Assembly: GCF_020216685.1 (NCBI RefSeq)
Contig: NZ_JAIWNS010000209.1
Coordinates: forward strand, 1-8,824
From: Methanospirillum hungatei
GTDB lineage: Archaea > Halobacteriota > Methanomicrobia > Methanomicrobiales > Methanospirillaceae
DNA length: 8,824 nucleotides
Direction of reading: 5' to 3'
A model generated the notes under the pieces. It searched no databases. It had not been told where the DNA came from and saw only the letters and a program-made list of their open reading frames with translations. Position numbers and translations under genes: made by a program. Shown piece by piece: positions 1 through 6,471 of the stretch; positions within the stretch are counted from its first letter, which is position 1; each line of letters begins with the position of its first letter.

Positions 1-403
1 TGACTCCGAAAATGAAGAAGATCATACGATCACGCCTGGTTGAAAGAGCCGGGTCTGCATGAAAGTACCGGAATGCCACATACGGGATCAGTGCCTGCCA
101 TAAATCAGCAAAAGACCAGTATAAGGAGACATCAACCGGAAGACCACTTAGGAATCCTGCACCAATAACACAACCGGCATATGCAGCCAGAATACCCCAT
201 ATTCCAAACCAGAGAGCAAAAACTATCATGAAAGCTACAATCAGGTAAAATGATGAGACTCCGGTCACTATCGGATATGAAAAGACAAAATATTTGGCTC
301 CGAGAGAGTTGATACAGACAAGCAGGAAAAAGAGAGATAGGTAAATAACAAAAGGAGGACGGGTGATTGAATCAACAGGACAGTTCCGTATTCCGTGTTC
401 CAC
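1..403 (-). CDS. Polytopic membrane protein, N-terminal part (runs off the left edge)
   Basis: The minus strand is open from an in-frame TAG upstream (near 445) to the window edge, giving about 134 residues if the GTG at 403 is the start. That GTG is the only convincing in-frame start before the first hydrophobic segment, but it has no clear Shine-Dalgarno sequence, so the start is uncertain and translation may be leaderless. The product has a short hydrophilic N-terminus, a first membrane segment (about residues 19-36, around FVIYLSLFFLLVCINSLGA), then long hydrophobic stretches around residues 45-85 with small-residue motifs (GIWGILAAYAGC, GAGFLSGLP), a DLWQALIP motif and a charged loop (DPALSTRRDR). 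The arrangement recalls membrane sensor modules of the MASE1 kind found ahead of signalling domains, but the output domain lies outside the window. The gene is divergent from the histidine kinase at 473. Confidence is high that it codes and low on function. Confidence 0.7.
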   Translation of the reverse strand, partial: MEHGIRNCPVDSITRPPFVIYLSLFFLLVCINSLGAKYFVFSYPIVTGVSSFYLIVAFMIVFALWFGIWGILAAYAGCVIGAGFLSGLPVDVSLYWSFADLWQALIPYVAFRYFHADPALSTRRDRMIFFIFGV

Positions 404-425
404 AGAATAGTAATTATGTAAGAAG

Positions 426-438
426 CAAATATAAACAA
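426..438. promoter_or_regulatory. Candidate shared or back-to-back TATA element between divergent genes
   Basis: Only about 69 nt separate the likely starts of the divergent membrane protein (403, minus) and the histidine kinase (473, plus). The centre holds CAAATATAAAC on the plus strand, which reads GTTTATATTTG on the minus strand. The minus-strand reading is a good archaeal TATA box. About 25 nt downstream it would place the start of transcription near 405-408, consistent with a leaderless GTG at 403. The plus-strand reading is weaker but would place a transcript start near 458, just ahead of the kinase ribosome-binding site. Assignment is by pattern and spacing only. Confidence 0.4.
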
Positions 439-472
439 TTACCGGCTATTCATACTCAGGGGAACCAGATAA

Positions 473-2131
473 ATGCAGGTGATGCCAGCAAAATGGAAGA
501 ACAATCCATTATATGGTGCATTGCTCATCTCCATCCTGTTTGCTCTCATTCTGCTTCCCTATTGGTGGCTGGCAGTGCAATGGTCAGTCACTCTGATTCA
601 GGATTCACCTACTCAGTTTACCTTTACGTCAACAACCTTTCTCCTTGTTCTGGCAATTATTGATAGTGCCTTCCTCATCAGGTATTATCAGATTAGACAG
701 AAGAATCAACTTGCCTCAGCAATACTTGAAATTCACAAAGGGGCAGAAAATTACCGGCTTCTGATAGAAAATGCTCCGTTTCCAATCATATTAACAAAAT
801 CAGATGATAATACCATCCTTGTCATGAATAAAAGAGCTGTCGAACTTTTTTCTGTTGATCCATCAGAGAGAATCGGAAAACCGGTTAGTTTTCAGTTCAT
901 CGGACCTGAGGACCTAAAGAAGATATCCGAAAATCTTGCCAGGAAGAACCATGTATCCGGGTATGAAATTACCTTCCTTAAGGAAACAGGAGAGCGGGTA
1001 TACATCTCCCTCTCCGCAGACATAATCGATTATATGGGAGAAAAAGCAGTTTTTGCTGCGTTTGTAGATATATCGGAGCGTGTTGCTCTGGAAAAGGAGA
1101 TTATAAGGAGAGAAGAGAAGTTCTCGGTAATTTTTCACGAAGTTCCAAATCCGCTTATGATATTGTCGGAAAATGATACCATAATTGATGTGAATCATGG
1201 GTTTGAACAATTTTTCCACGTGCGAAAGGAGGAACTCATTTCACTCTCAATTCTGGAAAGAAACTTTCTTTCAGACCTTGCTCTTCAGAAAAGGGCGAGA
1301 GAGTTTGAGGATCAGAATACATGGGAGTATGAAGCAAGCCTTCCTGACGGTGAAAAGCGATTTGTCATGCTTCATTACCGGACCATTCAATATGGTGAAG
1401 GTCTGCATACCCTTCTTCTTATTCAGGATATTGATGCAATAAAACGTGTACAAAATGCATTGACACAGGCGAACAATCAATTGCTCATACTCAATAGTGT
1501 CACCCGTCATGATATTTTAAACAGAGTTATGGCCATCATCTCTTATTGCGAGCTGCTGCGATCCTCCATACAAAAAGAACCAGGTATAACCTGGCTGAAT
1601 AATATCGAAAAAGCCGGAGACGATATTCAGACCCTTATTGAATTCACCCGCGAGTACCAGGATCTTGGGATTCATCCGCCGGTTTGGCAGCGGATTGACA
1701 GAATTATGAAAAAGAAGAGCATTCAAACGCTCCTGACCAATATTTTCGTAACTCTGCCTGATGAATCCTATGAAATATATGCTGATCCCATGTTTGAAAA
1801 AGTCCTGTACAATCTTATTGATAACTCTATCCGTCATGGAGAGAAGGTGACACAGATTGCTCTGTCATATGAAAAAAGTAATTCAGATCTCATTTTACGA
1901 TACACCGATAATGGAACCGGAATATCAGGTGAAGACAAGAAAAAAATTTTCACTAAAGGTTTTGGGAAGAATACAGGATTAGGCCTTTTTCTGATACGGG
2001 AGATTCTGAGCCTGACCGGGATATCCATTACCGAACATGGGGTACACGGAACAGGAGTAATTTTTGATATGCTCATCCCGGCAGGTTTCTATCGAATTTC
2101 TGCCCTCAATAAGGATCAGTCGCATCTATGA
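473..2131 (+). CDS. Membrane-anchored PAS-PAS sensor histidine kinase (HDILN type)
   Basis: This is a 552-residue sensor kinase that autophosphorylates on histidine in response to a signal read by its N-terminal modules. Two membrane segments (about 13-36 and 51-70) are separated by only a short loop, so sensing is probably intramembrane or cytoplasmic. PAS domain 1 spans about 94-208 (YRLLIENAPFPIIL to VDISERV) and PAS domain 2 about 216-335. The histidine box is TRHDILNRV with His346, followed by the FTREYQDLG helix typical of methanogen kinases. The ATPase domain has an N-box (NLIDNSIRHG, Asn447-Asn451), G1 (DNGTGI from Asp479), an F-box-like FTKGFGKN and G2 (GLGLFL, 502-507). An in-frame TAA sits directly before the ATG at 473, and AGGGGA at 458-463 lies 9 nt upstream, so 473 is preferred over the ATG at 482. 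Its stop overlaps the next gene. No response regulator is adjacent. All catalytic boxes look intact. Confidence 0.93.
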   Translation: MQVMPAKWKNNPLYGALLISILFALILLPYWWLAVQWSVTLIQDSPTQFTFTSTTFLLVLAIIDSAFLIRYYQIRQKNQLASAILEIHKGAENYRLLIENAPFPIILTKSDDNTILVMNKRAVELFSVDPSERIGKPVSFQFIGPEDLKKISENLARKNHVSGYEITFLKETGERVYISLSADIIDYMGEKAVFAAFVDISERVALEKEIIRREEKFSVIFHEVPNPLMILSENDTIIDVNHGFEQFFHVRKEELISLSILERNFLSDLALQKRAREFEDQNTWEYEASLPDGEKRFVMLHYRTIQYGEGLHTLLLIQDIDAIKRVQNALTQANNQLLILNSVTRHDILNRVMAIISYCELLRSSIQKEPGITWLNNIEKAGDDIQTLIEFTREYQDLGIHPPVWQRIDRIMKKKSIQTLLTNIFVTLPDESYEIYADPMFEKVLYNLIDNSIRHGEKVTQIALSYEKSNSDLILRYTDNGTGISGEDKKKIFTKGFGKNTGLGLFLIREILSLTGISITEHGVHGTGVIFDMLIPAGFYRISALNKDQSHL

Positions 2132-3015
2132 CGGTACTATCCACCATCAGGGTATCGGAAAGGACATGGATGCTCACCTTTGATGATGCTATCTCGGTCA
2201 TGATCATCATAGGAACACGGTATACTGTCCTTTGTGATACACATTTAGGCCCTGATTCTATTCAGGAGATATACGGCTTTCTTGCATCAATTGATCATCC
2301 AGATAACCTGTTCATCTTTAACTCCCATTCAGACTGGGATCATATCTGGGGGAATTGTGCATGTCCGGATTCGATTATTGCAGCACATATATCCTGCCTG
2401 GAGCGGATGAAAGAACGGAGTGCCTTGGACCTCGTTCGAAACGGGGAAAAGACGAGAGGACCGGTGCAGATTATCCTCCCCAATCTTACCTTTGATTCAA
2501 GGCTGTGTCTTGAAGATGATGATATAGAATTCATACATGCTCCCGGTCATACCATTGACTCATCAGTCTGTCTTGATCGGAAGGGAGAGATCCTCTATGT
2601 CGGAGACCTGGTTGAAGATCCCATCCCCTATATCGATTATGATCGAATCGATGTATATATGAAAACTCTTGAATCGCTTGTATCATCATCTGTACAAGTC
2701 TTCATCTCAGCTCATTCCGGGATAATTACCCGCGACCTTATCAGATCGAATATCTCTTACCTCAATGCAGTTCTCACCGGGAAGGAGATAGATACGAGTT
2801 TATTTGGAGATTATATTACAGTTCATCAGGCGAATATAAACACCCGTACCATTTTCAGATATGAGGCGCTGGCACGGGAGATACTCAGAGATACATTTGT
2901 TTTTGAGAAATTCTGGTCAGGCATTCCAGACCCTGAAGGATCAGATCAGGAGTCACTGATAAAGTTTCTAAACGAATATCTCCAGGAGATCAGAATCAGG
3001 AGGGGAATCCCGTAG
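2128..3015 (+). CDS. Metallo-beta-lactamase-fold metallohydrolase coupled to the histidine kinase
   Basis: The protein has 295 residues. The metallo-beta-lactamase fold is shown by the metal motif HSDWDH (His67, Asp69, Asp71, His72), then APGHT with His141, GDLVED with Asp160 and SAHSG with His196. These match the usual ligand order, except that the second histidine of HxHxDH is an aspartate. The fold covers about residues 1-205; a helical C-terminal extension (about 215-295, rich in charged residues) follows and I do not recognise it. The ATG overlaps the kinase stop as ATGA, so translation is coupled and the two proteins are probably made together. Family members are mostly hydrolases of thioesters, lactones or phosphodiesters, while flavodiiron-like members bind a di-iron site. 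The substrate cannot be told from sequence. No signal peptide is present, so it should act in the cytoplasm. The tetR gene ends 5 nt beyond the stop on the opposite strand. Confidence 0.88.
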   Translation: MTVLSTIRVSERTWMLTFDDAISVMIIIGTRYTVLCDTHLGPDSIQEIYGFLASIDHPDNLFIFNSHSDWDHIWGNCACPDSIIAAHISCLERMKERSALDLVRNGEKTRGPVQIILPNLTFDSRLCLEDDDIEFIHAPGHTIDSSVCLDRKGEILYVGDLVEDPIPYIDYDRIDVYMKTLESLVSSSVQVFISAHSGIITRDLIRSNISYLNAVLTGKEIDTSLFGDYITVHQANINTRTIFRYEALAREILRDTFVFEKFWSGIPDPEGSDQESLIKFLNEYLQEIRIRRGIP

Positions 3016-3020
3016 CTCGT

Positions 3021-3587
3021 TTATTTCCATATTTTGGCTATTCCTGCAGAGATAATTTCATCGGCATGTATCTCCTCATCTTTGAGTGAAAGGAGTTCGA
3101 CTATGCCATTTAGTATCTGCTGGGTCATTACGAAATGATAATGCACCGGGTGATCGGAAAGCAGTCCCTCCCCGATGGCCCGGGAATAGATATCATGCAT
3201 CCATTTGAATTCGTCAAATGCCTGACTCTGGACTCTCTCACTGATGTTGGGTGAATGATGAAATTGCATTAAAAACCGTGCTTTTTCTGGATTCTCTATG
3301 GCCCAGTGAATATACCGGATAAATCCGCGTTCAAGAAGGGTTTTTACCGGGAGTGATGCATCATCAGTACCCCTCACAACATCACCCATCTCTTTTTTTA
3401 TGGTCAAATACAATTCATCGATGAGGGTATTTTTATCAGGAAAATAGTGGAATAATGTCCCGGTTGAGATCTGCGCCTCTTTGCTTATCTGTGATGTTGG
3501 TGTCGCATGAAACCCCAATGTGGTAAAGAGATGAAGAGCAGCGTGTAGTATCCTTTCACGTTTGTCTGATGAGTTTTTTTCACCCAT
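3021..3587 (-). CDS. TetR/AcrR-family transcriptional regulator
   Basis: This is a one-component repressor-type regulator. The N-terminal helix-turn-helix domain (about residues 8-55: KRERILHAALHLF, then TSQISKEAQISTGTLFHYFPDKNTL) is typical of the TetR family; the rest would be the ligand-binding and dimerisation domain. From the ATG at 3587 it has 188 residues, the normal family length, and GGTGAT lies 4 nt upstream. Other in-frame starts are ATG 3593, ATG 3620 (overlapping the reductase stop by 11 nt) and a longer form from 3653 that adds 22 residues with no family match. The gene follows the aldo/keto reductase on the same strand and is certainly in its operon. It probably represses that operon by binding the tandem palindrome at 4836-4865. 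The inducer is unknown; aromatic and aliphatic residues in the C-terminal part suggest a hydrophobic ligand, but this is weak inference. Confidence 0.88.
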   Translation of the reverse strand: MGEKNSSDKRERILHAALHLFTTLGFHATPTSQISKEAQISTGTLFHYFPDKNTLIDELYLTIKKEMGDVVRGTDDASLPVKTLLERGFIRYIHWAIENPEKARFLMQFHHSPNISERVQSQAFDEFKWMHDIYSRAIGEGLLSDHPVHYHFVMTQQILNGIVELLSLKDEEIHADEIISAGIAKIWK

Positions 3588-3609
3588 TTCCATCACCAGA
3601 TCGTATGGA

Positions 3610-4815
3610 TTAGTCCTCATCAATGACTTTTGAAGAAAACATCCGCTTTGCAATAATGAGAACGAATGCTGTTATCCAGTTATCCATGGTCTTTGCAACC
3701 TTTTTCATCTCATCAGGAATATTGATGGCCTGAGGACATGCAGACATACATTTTCCACATTGCCTGCATAATGAAGCATTGGCAGAGGTTCCCATGCCAC
3801 CCATGAGTTGCATCCCGTAAAATCCACGAGTAATCATCTTATTGCCAAGCATATGGTATTGATTGTAGAAGTAAAAACACTGGGGAATATTCACACCAAA
3901 AGGACAGGGCATACAATATGAACACCCGGTACAAGGAACTTTCATGAGTCGCTTATACACAGTTTTTACCTTTTCAATGGTCTCCAGGTCCTGAGTTGTG
4001 AAAAAACCGGGAACAGCAATCTCACTCATTGCAAGATTCTCAGAAAGATGACGTTCATCATTCATTCCAGACAGTACCACGGTTACTTCAGGATGATTTA
4101 AGACCCATGAAAAGGCCCATTCAGCTGCGGTCCTGTTCGTCCCAGACTCATGGTAAATCCGGGTAACCTCTTTTGGAAGGTTCTGGGCCAGCATCCCGCC
4201 CCTGAGCGGTTCCATGACAATTACTGCGATATTTTTTGAGGAGGCATATCTCAGCCCTTCCGTCCCTGCCTGATTCTCCTCATCCAGGAAATTATATTGA
4301 ATCTGGCAGAAAATCCAGTCATATGCATCAATAATCTCGTAGAAGGCTTTCCGGTCACCATGAAATGAAAACCCGATATTGATGATATTTCCGGCTTTTT
4401 TTGCTTCTTCCAAAAAATTCAGAACACCAAGATCCAATAGTTTTTTCCATATGTCACCATTTAATGAATGGAGAAGATAATAATCGATATGATCGGTCTG
4501 GAGGCGTTTTAATTGAATTGAAAGAATTTTATCCATATCCTCCCGGCTCTGAACATTCCATGGAGGGAGTTTTGTTGCTATCCGTACCCTTTCCCGATAT
4601 CCATCTTTCAGAACTCTTCCGAGGATCTTTTCACTCTCGCCACCATGATAGGGAAAGGCAGTATCGATATAATTCACGCCATTATCGATGGCATTCCTGA
4701 TAAGCCGGGTGGTTTTCTCTTCATCAATCCGACCGCGTTTTGTCGGAAGTCTCATCGCCCCAAATCCAAGGGCTGAAAGGCTGTCTCCATTTTTTGGAAC
4801 TCTACGATATTGCAT
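3610..4815 (-). CDS. Aldo/keto reductase with C-terminal 2x[4Fe-4S] ferredoxin domain
   Basis: This is a 401-residue oxidoreductase. The N-terminal TIM-barrel (about 1-285) has the full aldo/keto reductase tetrad: Asp51 and Tyr56 (DTAFPYHGG), Lys82 (IATKLPPW) and His116 (YYLLHS). The tail has two cysteine clusters, C295xxCxxCxxxCP-like (Cys295, 298, 301, 304) and C350xxCxxCxxxCP (Cys350, 353, 356, 360), suited to two [4Fe-4S] clusters. This fused type is widespread in anaerobes and suggests that electrons can pass between ferredoxin-like clusters and a carbonyl substrate, not only from NADPH; the substrate is unknown. A GTG at 4821 would add two residues, but the ATG at 4815 is preferred because GAGGTGATC stands directly upstream with GAGG 5 nt from it. 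The end overlaps or abuts tetR. The promoter carries a probable TetR operator. Confidence 0.93.
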   Translation of the reverse strand: MQYRRVPKNGDSLSALGFGAMRLPTKRGRIDEEKTTRLIRNAIDNGVNYIDTAFPYHGGESEKILGRVLKDGYRERVRIATKLPPWNVQSREDMDKILSIQLKRLQTDHIDYYLLHSLNGDIWKKLLDLGVLNFLEEAKKAGNIINIGFSFHGDRKAFYEIIDAYDWIFCQIQYNFLDEENQAGTEGLRYASSKNIAVIVMEPLRGGMLAQNLPKEVTRIYHESGTNRTAAEWAFSWVLNHPEVTVVLSGMNDERHLSENLAMSEIAVPGFFTTQDLETIEKVKTVYKRLMKVPCTGCSYCMPCPFGVNIPQCFYFYNQYHMLGNKMITRGFYGMQLMGGMGTSANASLCRQCGKCMSACPQAINIPDEMKKVAKTMDNWITAFVLIIAKRMFSSKVIDED

Positions 4816-4835
4816 GATCACCTCATGGGATGCGA

Positions 4836-4865
4836 TTGACTAGTTAGTCTAGATTGATTAGTCAG
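4836..4865. promoter_or_regulatory. Tandem palindromic operator, probable TetR binding site
   Basis: Two similar 12-bp elements lie 14 nt apart: GACTAGTTAGTC (4838-4849), with perfect GACTA/TAGTC arms, and GATTGATTAGTC (4852-4863), which matches it at 9 of 12 positions. The outer TGACTA (4837-4842) and TAGTCA (4859-4864) also form an inverted pair. Paired or overlapping palindromes of this size are typical TetR-family operators. The element lies between the TATA box (4871-4879) and the reductase start, across the predicted start of transcription, where a bound repressor would block initiation. That the TetR encoded in this operon binds here is inferred from position and symmetry. Confidence 0.7.
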
Positions 4866-4870
4866 TTATT

Positions 4871-4879
4871 GCATATAGA
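4871..4879 (-). promoter_or_regulatory. TATA box of the reductase-tetR operon
   Basis: On the minus strand the sequence reads TCTATATGC. It lies about 58 nt upstream of the reductase ATG. With the usual archaeal spacing of about 25 nt, transcription would start near 4848, within the tandem palindrome, leaving a leader of about 32 nt that contains the GAGGTGATC ribosome-binding site. Confidence 0.5.
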
Positions 4880-4965
4880 ATCTTCGCCTATTCACCTGAT
4901 CAAGTACATCCATCCATGATGTCAGTTCCATCTTGCATGATAGGGTAAAGAACATAAATTATTAA

Positions 4966-5524
4966 CCACATGAAAACGTAGATTCTGTTCTTGATCCCGT
5001 CTTAAAAGACATGCTGGCCACGATGAAGAATGTAATACATGTAATGCAGGGGCAGATCAATTTCACCAGAGAATACCAGGAGATTGGATCATCAGAAGCA
5101 ATATGGGTAAACCCGATGGAACTGTTCTTAAAGCAGGAGTCCTTTTTTTCAGGAGCCGGGATCTCATTTCTAGCGATTCCATCAGAGATATATGTTTTTG
5201 CAGATCCCCTGTTTGAAAAGGTCATCTATAACCGGATAGATAATTCAATACGAGATGGAATGCATGTGTCCAGAATCTGTCTTTCGGTCTGGATCAATGG
5301 TGATTATGAAGAGATCATCGATGGATGATGGAACAGGCATTGCTCCTGAGGAAAAAACCAGAATATTTGATCAGAATTATGGGAAGAATACAGGATATGG
5401 ATTATTCTTAATCCGGGAGATCCTGTCTATAACTGAAATTACGATTGAAGAGACGGGTGTGTACGGAAAGGGAGCCAGATTTGTAATGACAATACCTCCT
5501 GGCGGATTTCAAATCAGAGAATAA
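4966..5524 (+). pseudogene. Decayed histidine kinase, ATPase-domain remnant with frameshift
   Basis: This is the C-terminal half of a kinase closely related to the one at 473-2131. Frame 1 (4966-5328) carries INFTREYQEIG, the domain start and an N-box-like NRIDNSIRDG. The homology then jumps to another frame (about 5321-5524) with DDGTGIAPEEK, NYGKNTGYGLFLIREIL and a VYGKGARF end, so a frameshift of +1 or -2 lies near 5311-5325. The N-box leucine is replaced by arginine and the signature histidine of DNSIRHG by aspartate. There are no membrane or PAS domains. Just upstream, the frame around 4918-4962 reads SSILHDRVKNINY before a TAA, perhaps a damaged remnant of the SSITRHDILN histidine box. 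The stretch GGGAAGAATACAGGAT (5381-5396) is identical to 1964-1979 in the intact gene. It cannot act as a kinase. It is either a relic of duplication or of an independent paralogue. Confidence 0.82.
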
Positions 5525-5561
5525 TTCAACCGATGGGAGAGGAACAGTTCACCGCTTATTG

Positions 5562-5568
5562 AAAAAAA
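5562..5568 (-). terminator. U-tract terminator of the secreted-protein gene
   Basis: A run of seven A on the plus strand gives seven U in the minus-strand transcript, about 15 nt past the stop of the gene at 5583. Archaeal RNA polymerase commonly terminates at such tracts without a hairpin. Confidence 0.5.
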
Positions 5569-5582
5569 TAGAGAGATGAGTA

Positions 5583-6209
5583 TTACCGGATGGTAAACTC
5601 AACATATTCCAGTTCTTTCTCGTTCTTTGGATCCCAGATGTTGGAGAGAGTAGTACTTGGATAGGCTTTCTTTTTTATCACATCCCATCCATTTGGCATG
5701 ACCGTCCCCGGACGTTCTATCTCCATAGAAGCATCAAAGACATTCATGTGATATTTTCCCTTCTGGAATGGTATCTTTTTCACCTTTTCATTGATTTCAG
5801 CATTGAAGGTCACTTTTCCTGAAGGATCTTTCTTCACCGGAACAATGACCAGAGCATAATCATCAGGAATATCGACAGTCTGATATGCCTGGGTTCCATC
5901 CGGATTGAATCGTACCATGTTTATTCCGGTTTGGTTTGTGGAATCCCCTGATGAAGCCAACTCCTTGAATCGGACCTTTCCGGCATTATCTTCCTTTGCA
6001 TATGCAACCAGATTGTCCCAGAACTCTTTTGGGAAGATCTCAATACCGATCTTTTTGACTTTGTCAATTGTCGTTGTTCCGCTGATGTTAAATTTTTCTC
6101 CGGCGACAAGGGAACCAATGGGATCCACGGAGATATTTGCCTCTGCACACGCAAAACCGGTCATACTAATGATGACCAAGGCAATTATGATGAATTGTTT
6201 TAGAAACAT
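5583..6209 (-). CDS. Secreted protein of unknown function with Sec signal peptide
   Basis: The product has 208 residues from the ATG at 6209, which is preceded by AGGTGG at 7 nt; a 10-residue upstream extension from 6239 would put hydrophilic residues ahead of the signal peptide and is unlikely. Residues 1-22 are a signal peptide (Lys4, then a hydrophobic core FIIIALVIISMTGF), with cleavage probable after ACA at 20-22. The cysteine at 21 does not sit in a normal lipobox. The mature part starts with ISVDPIGSLVAGEKFNISG, a beta-rich pattern that I recall from extracellular proteins of Methanomicrobiales (a GTT-type immunoglobulin-like strand), and is otherwise unrecognised. No C-terminal membrane anchor or PGF-like sorting signal is seen, so it is probably released or bound to the cell surface by other means. 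It is a single gene with its own terminator and a possible TATA box near 6270. No function is assigned. Confidence 0.8.
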   Translation of the reverse strand: MFLKQFIIIALVIISMTGFACAEANISVDPIGSLVAGEKFNISGTTTIDKVKKIGIEIFPKEFWDNLVAYAKEDNAGKVRFKELASSGDSTNQTGINMVRFNPDGTQAYQTVDIPDDYALVIVPVKKDPSGKVTFNAEINEKVKKIPFQKGKYHMNVFDASMEIERPGTVMPNGWDVIKKKAYPSTTLSNIWDPKNEKELEYVEFTIR

Positions 6210-6267
6210 GGATTTACCACCTGTTTCAAATGCACACATGAAGACATGTTTGTAGCAAACCTGAACT

Positions 6268-6277
6268 CTATATCAAT
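6268..6277 (-). promoter_or_regulatory. Possible TATA box of the secreted-protein gene
   Basis: The minus strand reads TTGATATAGA about 60 nt upstream of the ATG at 6209, which would start a transcript near 6247 with a leader of about 38 nt. A small inverted repeat, ATAAG-GGGTTT-CTTAT (6291-6306), lies just upstream of it and could be a regulatory site. Both are pattern-based calls. Confidence 0.3.
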
Positions 6278-6428
6278 GAGTTCTGTTTCCATAAGGGGTT
6301 TCTTATCTCATAAAAATACCATATGTAATTGGTTCTCCTACAACTTCAGGCTGAGTATTAGTAAATGAAACAGGGATGATAAATAAAACCCGTTCAACAG
6401 TAAAGATATCTCAAAAAACTTATCGCCT

Positions 6429-6462
6429 GCTGGTCCGGTCGTGCTTAAACCAGACCCCGACC
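6429..6462. repeat. Interleaved complementary segments in a GC-rich block (possible structured RNA)
   Basis: CTGGT (6430-6434) can pair with ACCAG (6449-6453), and GGTCG (6437-6441) can pair with CGACC (6458-6462). The order is a-b-a'-b', so the two helices either exclude each other or form a pseudoknot. Read on the minus strand the CTGGT/ACCAG hairpin is followed about 10 nt later by six U (6418-6413), so it could be part of a terminator for the ilv operon or the end of a small RNA. A TATA-like CTGATATAG on the minus strand lies just upstream (6463-6471). Each helix is only 5 bp, so chance is possible. Confidence 0.35.
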
Positions 6463-6471
6463 CTATATCAG

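Noticed and set aside
352..663. Strong Shine-Dalgarno-like AAAGGAGGA (354-360 area) followed by GTG/TTG and a plus-strand frame of about 98 codons to 663
   Set aside because: The GGAGG is the complement of proline codons of the minus-strand membrane gene, the GTG frame closes after 15 codons, and the longer TTG frame overlaps the histidine kinase in another frame with no protein-like pattern.
4401..4700. Plus-strand open frame of 99 codons
   Set aside because: It lies opposite the aldo/keto reductase, whose catalytic motifs are intact in this stretch; the translation is low in hydrophobic pattern and looks like a shadow.
5311..5328. Programmed ribosomal frameshift joining the two halves of the kinase remnant
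   Set aside because: There is no slippery heptamer at the junction, and the fragment also lacks sensor domains and an intact histidine box and has changed N-box residues, so decay is the simpler reading.
5583..6239. Lipoprotein reading of the secreted protein, using the cysteine at residue 21
   Set aside because: The residues before the cysteine (Gly-Phe-Ala) do not fit a lipobox, while Ala-Cys-Ala fits an ordinary signal peptidase site.
5905..6255. Plus-strand open frame of 116 codons opposite the secreted protein
   Set aside because: The minus strand has a proper signal peptide, ribosome-binding site and terminator; the plus-strand frame has none of these.
6277..6369. Small plus-strand open frame of 30 codons from ATG 6277
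   Set aside because: No ribosome-binding site, no recognisable pattern and an AT-rich spacer composition; chance is sufficient.
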